NCBI GenBank assembly: GCA_014529385.2
Contig: CM043942.1
Coordinates: 7,315,001-7,379,000, forward strand
DNA length: 64,000 nt
From: Adiantum capillus-veneris
Lineage: Eukaryota > Streptophyta > Polypodiopsida > Polypodiales > Pteridaceae
Direction: 5' to 3'
Positions 57,967 to 64,000 of the stretch are shown one piece after another (positions within the stretch are counted from its first letter, which is position 1; every line of letters starts with the position of its first letter). A program made the position numbers and the translations under genes. The notes below the pieces were generated by a model that saw nothing but the letters and a program-made list of their open reading frames with translations, ran no database searches and was not told where the DNA came from.

Positions 57967-59566
57967 TGTAACATTTAATGGCCTAAAAACTTGTGTGTAG
58001 CAGAAATTAGAATGAACATAGTGGGCATTTCATTAGAATAGATTCCTAATGAGAATTACAAGAATGCTTGGGTAGAGAGAGCAACAAAAAACATAACACC
58101 TAGTTAGATAGCATCAACAATACTTTCAAAAGAGAGAGAAATTAAGCTATTGACAACAGTTGAGGACCGGATTTGCATGGAGCCGGTTCCCCCCTTCAAA
58201 AGGCTTTGTATTATCGTTTCTCCCATCAAGAGAGACATTGTACAATACAATTCTTTGTGTTCCTTCAAGACTAGCCAGTGCAATGAAGATAAAAGCTTCA
58301 TGCACTAAGAAAAACACTTAGTAAACACAACTTTAATTATCCCCGTTCTCAGACCCAAGACCTCACACACCTTCGAAGATGGTGAGAGCTAGCAGGGTAT
58401 GAGAGTAGATTGAGAGGAAGAAGGAGTATCTTCCGAGAAAGATGTACATCTCCTCACATAATCACTCATATTAGCATAGCTTTAGCTTAGTAATTAGTTT
58501 GATAGAGGAGATGAGCATGCATTGAAGCTTGGCTCTTGGTTGGATTTGCATCCACAAGCCAGAAGTGTGTCGATGTAGGCTTCTATCTCACAAGCTTGGA
58601 GTAGGTGATGAGCTCTCCATTAAAGCTTGGGAAGAGATAGTCTTTTTTTTCTTCACACATGAGATTGTGTGAGTGTGTATGTGATAATGCCTTGCAAAAA
58701 TCAGCCCCCTCTCTCTCTTGGGCGAGCCCTCTTGCTATTTGCTCTTGCAGGCTCCCCATTGGACCTCCCCAAGTCAAGCCAATGGCTATTAAGCAGCATA
58801 AGTGATAGCCTTCTGACATGTGTCCCCCTTTCCCATTTTGTGAGAGCTTAATCAATTAAAATTAATTGATTTAAATGAATTAAATCCCCATTGGACCTCT
58901 CTCCATTCTGACCAATAGGAATTAAGTAGCCCATTGGGCTGCTCAATTCCTATTGGACCCCTTCACGGGCTGTCCAATAATCATCCAGGAGACTTAATTT
59001 TCATTGGTTCTTTTTATTAAGTGTTTTAAAATTAATTAGGCTAAATTTACTCTAGCCTAATTCTCATTGGTCCACTTCAAGGGTCATCCAATAGGAATTG
59101 GGTACACCTTGTGGGCATCTGGCCTAGGGAGTTGACATGTGTCCCTCATTCCCTTTGTGTAAAGGGAGCTTGGGTGTGTGTGTGTGGCCTTCTCTCTCAT
59201 CCCCTACTTGCTAGGCTTGCCCCCTCCTATGTAGGGATATTCAAAGACTTTTTTGGTCACACACAAAGCATCCAATTCCCTTAAGGTTGACCTTTGGACA
59301 CAACCTTTGAATTTTGGAACCTTAGCATTTTGGAAGTCTTAATGGGCTGAACCTTAGGGTCTTTTTAGCCCATTGTTTCACATGGTTCTTCTGCAGATGG
59401 CCCCCCCCTTTGGATCCCTATTTTCCCTCCTTTGGATCCCTACTGTGGCCGGTCTGCTAGCTTAACCAATATTCTAGCTTTTTCTCCCTTGGCACTTCCC
59501 CATATTAAATGATCAGTTTAACATGAGAAAATCATTTAGGAGAATTAGATATTGATTATTATGACA
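57967..59566 (-). repeat. 3' LTR of Gypsy-D
   Basis: Plus-strand ends TGTAACAT and TTATGACA. Several CCAATRRG/CCCATTGG-like motifs recur at 58750-59100. Confidence 0.93.
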
Positions 59567-59580
59567 TTACCTCTCCCTTG
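59567..59580 (-). other. Polypurine tract of Gypsy-D
   Basis: Minus-strand CAAGGGAGAGGTAA adjoins the 3' LTR. Confidence 0.85.
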
Positions 59581-59934
59581 AAATCATAGTCATCCTCGAC
59601 TATGGTGTAGAGAAGATAAAGCATATTCATGAGTCCTTTTCTTAGCAGGTAGAGGATCCCTATGTTACCCTACGACATCATTCCACAATGGATGACTAGT
59701 CCATTTGGCGCTTGAGAGCCTGAAGCTTGAAGCTGCCGCAAGCATGTCTGCACATTAGTACTGTCAATCTTCCATAGTAGAGTGACAAGCTCTACTTGGT
59801 GTTTGGGAGACGTCGTCTCCGCAAACTTGATCTAAGCATGCATACTACTTCATTTTTGTGCACAATAAAGAAGAAGAGAGTCTTATAAGACAAAAAACTT
59901 TGTTCATTCTTAACATTTTTTACATTTGCTTACT

Positions 59935-60043
59935 CTTGGGAAGCATTGTAAGCATTGACAAGGTTTAGGTTATCCTTTAATTGTATGCCTTGCATCCATC
60001 TAGCATCTTCAAAAGGATAATTCTTAAACTTAATAAGATATCG
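59935..60043 (-). pseudogene. Residual chromodomain tail in Gypsy-D
   Basis: Minus-strand reading gives YLIKFKNYPFEDARWMQG and LNLVNAYNASQE then a stop, matching the last part of the Gypsy-B pol. It shows that Gypsy-D arose by internal deletion of a complete element. Confidence 0.8.
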
Positions 60044-61180
60044 CACAAAATTGTTGCTTTTGCTCTCCAAAATCCAACTTTTTAAAGACAGTGGCTTTGA
60101 GTTGTAGGTCCCAAAACTTTTCTACATTGTGGATGGATTCATTGGGAGAGATTTAAGCTTCGCCATTCGGTGAGTACTTTGTCTTTGGCATCGGTGGCCA
60201 AAAACTGCTTCATAATGGAAGCTCTTAAAGCTTTCCATGTTCGTGGAGCTTCACCGTTGGCTCGTAGGCTAGACCACCATTGCTTGGCGGACTTTTGAAA
60301 GTGCATAGCTACCCGTGAAGCCCTCATCTCCAAACGCCGCATCAAATTGCTGGATAAAAGCCAAGACTTTGTCCGTAGCACCAAAGGTGCCATCATAGGT
60401 AAGGAAAGAGATGCTCTTCCCTCCCTCTTTGAACTTCTTCAGCTTGGATGACCTCTTCCATGCGGCATCGGATTTCCTATGTCCTCTTCTTTTTGATGGT
60501 TCAAAGGTTGCACCATCACTTTGTTCAGAAGGTGAAGAATTTGAAGAAGGTGGAGAAGAGGGTGACCTCTTTCTCGCCTTTTTCTTGTCTTGATCTTCGT
60601 CGTCTTTACCATCACTTTCATAAGAGGAAGTGGATGAATAAGATCGAGAAGAGGGTGTCCTCTTTCTTGCCTTTTTCTTCTCTTGCTTTTTATCATCCCT
60701 CTTTGAATTATGGCGTGGAGAAGAGTGTGATGGTCTTCTCCGCTTTGGTGGTGATGGAGAGCGTTTAGCCCGCCGTCTTCGTGGAGCCATCTCCGTCGAG
60801 GTGGCGGGAGACTCACTTCTTTCTCGTTCCTTCGGTGGATGCTCTTGAGTTCTCCTTTGGGAAGGAGATGCATCATCAAGAAGTAAATTCTTGAGCCCTT
60901 CGTATGGATTCTCTTCTTCTTCCCGAATCGGAGAGAGACCTCTTTTAGGAGTCTCACAAGGAGGCTTCCTAGGTGTTCTCTCGTCATGGTGATGAGCTTG
61001 GAGAATCCCGTGAGCATGGAGCTGCCGTTGCACTTCACTTTGGAGAGATGGATTGCCCATGGCTTGTTGAAGCCTAGAAACAAGATAGTTAACAAGCATT
61101 GAAGCATCATTAGTAGCTTGCTCATGAGCAAAATCAAAGTTATCAACATTAATTTCACTCTCTTTACTATTGTCGGCCAT
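60044..61180 (-). pseudogene. Gypsy-D gag, frameshifted
   Basis: From ATG 61180 the N-terminus (MADNSKESEINVDNF) and the long SR/KR-rich segment (PRRRRAKRSPSPPKRRRPSH, KKARKRTPSSRS) match Gypsy-B, with extra repeats of the KKARKRSPSS type. The core ISFLTYDGTFGATDKVLAF follows. A 20-nt deletion near 60310, relative to Gypsy-B, shifts the frame, which then stops at 60269; the correct frame resumes as VAMHFQKSAKQWWSSLRANG (60139-60396). No zinc knuckle, protease, RT or integrase follows. The N-terminal basic region might bind RNA and be sufficient for packaging only with help. Confidence 0.88.
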
Positions 61181-61584
61181 TCTAACAACTTTTAGGTGTA
61201 AACTTTTTAGGTGTACTTTGGCACTTCAAGCCCTAGTTGCTACTCCTCTTTACCCCTTTAGAAAAAGCACTCAAGCTACTGTACCCGCGGCTCGAATACC
61301 ATTAATTGCAAGGAATAGAAGAGAGGGTCTTTCGACACCAAAACAGCATCGGCTCCTGTCAAGCTTCTAATAGCTCAATAGTGGTTAAGCCGTAGGCAAG
61401 CCCCGTAGAACTCCACTATTAAGACCATAGCTCTCGATGGTGATGCCCCGTTAACTGCACAAAGGCAGGCGCACTGCAAGGCTGAAAAATCCCTATTCTA
61501 CTTACTCACACGCAATTAATAATACCAACCATTTATAGCTAGCTTGAGGACCTCCCTTCTTGAGCAAGAAAAGAGAAACCTTGT

Positions 61585-61596
61585 GCTCTGATACCA
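61585..61596 (-). other. Primer binding site of Gypsy-D (initiator-Met)
   Basis: Plus strand GCTCTGATACCA, one base from the 5' LTR; identical to the site in Gypsy-B. Confidence 0.92.
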
Positions 61597-61597
61597 A

Positions 61598-63197
61598 TGT
61601 AACATTTAATGGCCTAAAAACTTGTGTGTAGTGGAGATTAGAATGAACATAGTGGGCATTTCATTAGAATAGATTCCTAATGAGAATTACAAGAGTGCTT
61701 GGGTGGAGAGAGCAACAAAAAGCATAACACCTAGTTAGATAGCATCAACAATACTTTCAAAAGAGAGAGAAATTAAGCTATTGACAACAGTTGAGGACCG
61801 GATTTGCATGGAGCCGGTTCCCCCCTTCAAAAGGCTTTGTATTATCGTTTCTCCCATCAAGAGAGACATTGTACAATACAATTCTTTGTGTTCCTTCAAG
61901 ACTAGCCAGTGCAATGAAGATAAAAGCTTCATGCACTAAGCAAAACACTTAGTAAACACAACTTTAATTATCCCCGTTCTCAGACCCAAGACCTCACACA
62001 CCTTCGAAGATGGTGAGAGCTAGCAGGGTATGAGAGTAGATTGAGAGGAAGAAGGAGTATCTTCCGAGAAAGATGTACATCTCCTCACATAATCACTCAT
62101 ATTAGCATAGCTTTAGCTTAGTAATTAGTTTGATAGAGGAGATGAGCATGCATTGAAGCTTGGCTCTTGGTTGGATTTGCATCCACAAGCCAGAAGTGTG
62201 TCGATGTAGGCTTCTATCTCACAAGCTTGGAGTAGGTGATGAGCTCTCCATTAAAGCTTGGGAAGAGATAGTCTTTTTTTTCTTCACACATGAGATTGTG
62301 TGAGTGTGTATGTGATAATGCCTTGCAAAAATCAGCCCCCTCTCTCTCTTGGGCGAGCCCTCTTGCTATTTGCTCTTGCAGGCTCCCCATTGGACCTCCC
62401 CAAGTCAAGCCAATGGCTATTAAGCAGCATAAGTGATAGCCTTCTGACATGTGTCCCCCTTTCCCATTTTGTGAGAGCTTAATCAATTAAAATTAATTGA
62501 TTTAAATGAATTAAATCCCCATTGGACCTTTCCCCATTCTGACCAATAGGAATTAAGTAGCCCATTGGGCTGCTCAATTCCTATTGGACCCCTTCACGGG
62601 CTGTCCAATAATCATCCAGGAGACTTAATTTTCATTGGTTCTTTTTATTAAGTGTTTTAAAATTAATTAGGCTAAATTTACTCTAGCCTAATTCTCATTG
62701 GTCCACTTCAAGGGTCATCCAATAGGAATTGGGTACACCTTGTGGGCATCTGGCCTAGGGAGTTGACATGTGTCCCTCATTCCCTTTGTGTAAAGGGAGC
62801 TTGGGTGTGTGTGTGTGGCCTTCTCTCTCATCCCCTACTTGCTAGGCTCGCCCCCTCCTATGTAGGGATATTCAAAGACTTTTTTGGTCACACACAAAGC
62901 ATCCAATTCCCTTAAGGTTGACCTTTGGACACAACCTTTGAATTTTGGAACCTTAGCATTTTGGAAGTCTTAATGGGCTGAACCTTAGGGTCTTTTTAGC
63001 CCATTGTTTCACATGGTTCTTCTGCAGATGGCCCCCCCCTTTGGATCCCTATTTTCCCTCCTTTGGATCCCTACTGTGGCCGGTCTGCTAGCTTAACCAA
63101 TATTCTAGCTTTTTCTCCCTTGGCACTTCCCCATATTAAATGATCAGTTTAACATGAGAAAATCATTTAGGAGAATTAGATATTGATTATTATGACA
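61598..63197 (-). repeat. 5' LTR of Gypsy-D
   Basis: Same length (1,600 bp) and ends as 57967-59566. Confidence 0.93.
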
Positions 63198-63202
63198 CAG
63201 AC

Positions 63203-63796
63203 TCTTTCTTCAATCTTTGTCGCATGCATATTTGATGTAAGACCTTGAGTGTTTATTAAATTAGACAAACGGCCACAACGGTTATAGAAAAAGGTTTTTG
63301 TGGTTGATGTAAGATCCTATGCAGTTTATGTATTGATGTAAATATGCAAAGCCTATTGTTGAGGGTCGTGGTAGGGGTTTTATTGAGCTAGGGGGATTCT
63401 CAAATGTGGAGATCCTTTTGGTGATACAATTTTTGGATCAAGCTCCCAACATCCTCATAGTTTTGGCATCGACATAGGATGTATATTATGCAGATAATGC
63501 AGTGTTGGTATGCATCTGCTGACCCGCCATTGTTGGCATTGATGTCATCTTTATGCATATGTGTTTGATAGTGTTCAATTGGTCAGAGACACTCTCCTAG
63601 AGTTGGAGACACTGACAATGATAGTTTTTGAGAGTTTGTCTTGTAAGTTTAGCCACTTTGATCAGCTTTTCAGTCATTGTACACATTTGTTTTGGGTTCA
63701 GAAGTCAGTTTTGCACGGGAGACTCTACCATAAATTTAATTTTTCTTTCATCTTGTTTAGTTCAGCGGATCTACCACTTTTCTTCCTTGTTGAGTG
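63203..63796 (+). other. Leader of Copia-3, downstream part
   Basis: Continues the leader after Gypsy-D. Short ORFs (for example 63561-63797) have no recognised motif. Confidence 0.6.
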
Positions 63797-64000
63797 ATGG
63801 CTTCATCATCAAAGAACTCTTTGTTCAACATTGAGAAGTTAGATGGCACTAACTTCCCATTTTGGAAAGAACAGATTTACAATGTCTTAGTACAAAAAAG
63901 CAGGTCCAGTCGATAAAGATGGGGATAAATCTTGAGGATATGGATGAGTATGATTGGTAGGAGCTGGATGAGCTTGCAAGGTCCACCATCATGCTGCCTT
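63797..64000 (+). pseudogene. Copia-3 gag N-terminus, runs off the window
   Basis: ATG 63797 opens MASSSKNSLFNIEKLDGTNF followed by PFWKEQIYNVLVQK, the usual Copia gag start (F-x-x-x-K-L-D-G-x-N-F-x-x-W). A frameshift in the A run near 63893 ends this frame at a TAA (63913). The next frame reads QVQSIKMGINLEDMDEYDW, a TAG (63958), then ELDELARSTIMLP, the expected continuation. The rest lies beyond the window. Confidence 0.85.

Larger units (their letters stand above)
57967..63197 (-). mobile_element. Gypsy-D, pol-less relative of Gypsy-B, minus strand
   Basis: Two 1,600-bp LTRs differ by about ten substitutions by eye. The insertion is flanked by CAGAC (57962-57966 and 63198-63202). Primer site and polypurine tract are present, so it is a proper LTR element. 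The 2.0-kb interior has a frameshifted gag and then jumps straight to the last ~35 codons of the Gypsy-B-type chromodomain. The break lies near 60040-60043, and about 3.68 kb relative to Gypsy-B (42215-45891) is absent. It must have moved using enzymes from a relative. Confidence 0.92.
56112..64000 (+). mobile_element. Copia-3 (plus strand), 5' part, split by Gypsy-D
   Basis: An LTR (56112-57510), a primer site (57513), a leader interrupted by Gypsy-D at 57967-63197 (CAGAC duplication), and a Copia gag start at 63797. It interrupts Gypsy C; the flank ATATT (56107-56111) should recur after its 3' LTR, which is beyond the window. Confidence 0.82.

Noticed and set aside
57452-58000. 182-codon ORF
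   Set aside because: It crosses the Copia-3 LTR end, the primer binding site, the CAGAC duplication and the start of the Gypsy-D LTR, so it is accidental.
58104-58301. Identical 65-codon ORFs at 58104-58301 and 61735-61932 as a gene family
   Set aside because: They are the same position in the two Gypsy-D LTRs. The paired ORFs at 58583-58855 and 62214-62486 are explained the same way, as are 40042-40323 with 47238-47516 in Gypsy-B.

Overview
The window is plant nuclear DNA made almost entirely of transposable elements. I found no convincing host gene, rRNA, tRNA or CRISPR array. Plant origin is inferred from the element mix: Tat/Athila-like and chromodomain Ty3/Gypsy elements, Ty1/Copia elements primed by initiator-Met tRNA, and plant-type LINEs with a zinc-binding RT domain. 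Some of the Gypsy gag sequence reminds me of seed-free vascular plants such as ferns, but I cannot prove that without a search.

Layout. 1-658: 3' end and 3' LTR of a large Gypsy family (A). 1402-6916: a gag-only Gypsy-like element (E) with two unequal LTRs. 6917-10392: no recognisable gene. 10393-13078 (minus): 5'-truncated LINE-1 with a poly(A) tail. 13079-28407: a near-complete but mutated family A element of about 15.3 kb with both LTRs. It encodes gag, four zinc knuckles, protease, RT, RNase H and integrase, then a second retropepsin-like domain and a further small ORF. Its gag is split by a 1,320-bp element flanked by TTAA. 28408-29879: microsatellite-rich, no gene. 29880-32865: LINE-2 (ORF1 and endonuclease).

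From 32866 to the end there is one nested stack. A Tat-like Gypsy (C, plus strand) is the base. Copia-2 (minus, 35712-53091, target duplication AGTGA) sits in its gag/pol. Copia-1 (plus, about 37815-50106) sits inside Copia-2. Gypsy-B, a complete chromodomain element (minus, 40103-48939, target duplication GGGCA), sits inside Copia-1. C resumes at 53092, is broken again by an unrecognised repeat-rich segment (about 53165-55285) with an unfamiliar coding relic, and is cut at 56112 by Copia-3. Copia-3's leader is in turn split by Gypsy-D (minus, 57967-63197, target duplication CAGAC), a pol-less relative of Gypsy-B with nearly identical LTRs.

Nearly all coding regions carry stops or frameshifts, so the window records successive insertions rather than a working gene cluster. 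Gypsy-D looks youngest (about ten LTR differences in 1,600 bp by eye). Gypsy-B is older and is the kind of partner that could have supplied D's missing enzymes. The points most worth following are the second protease-like domain and repeated polypurine tracts of family A, the TTAA-flanked element, and the unrecognised segment at 53.2-55.3 kb.
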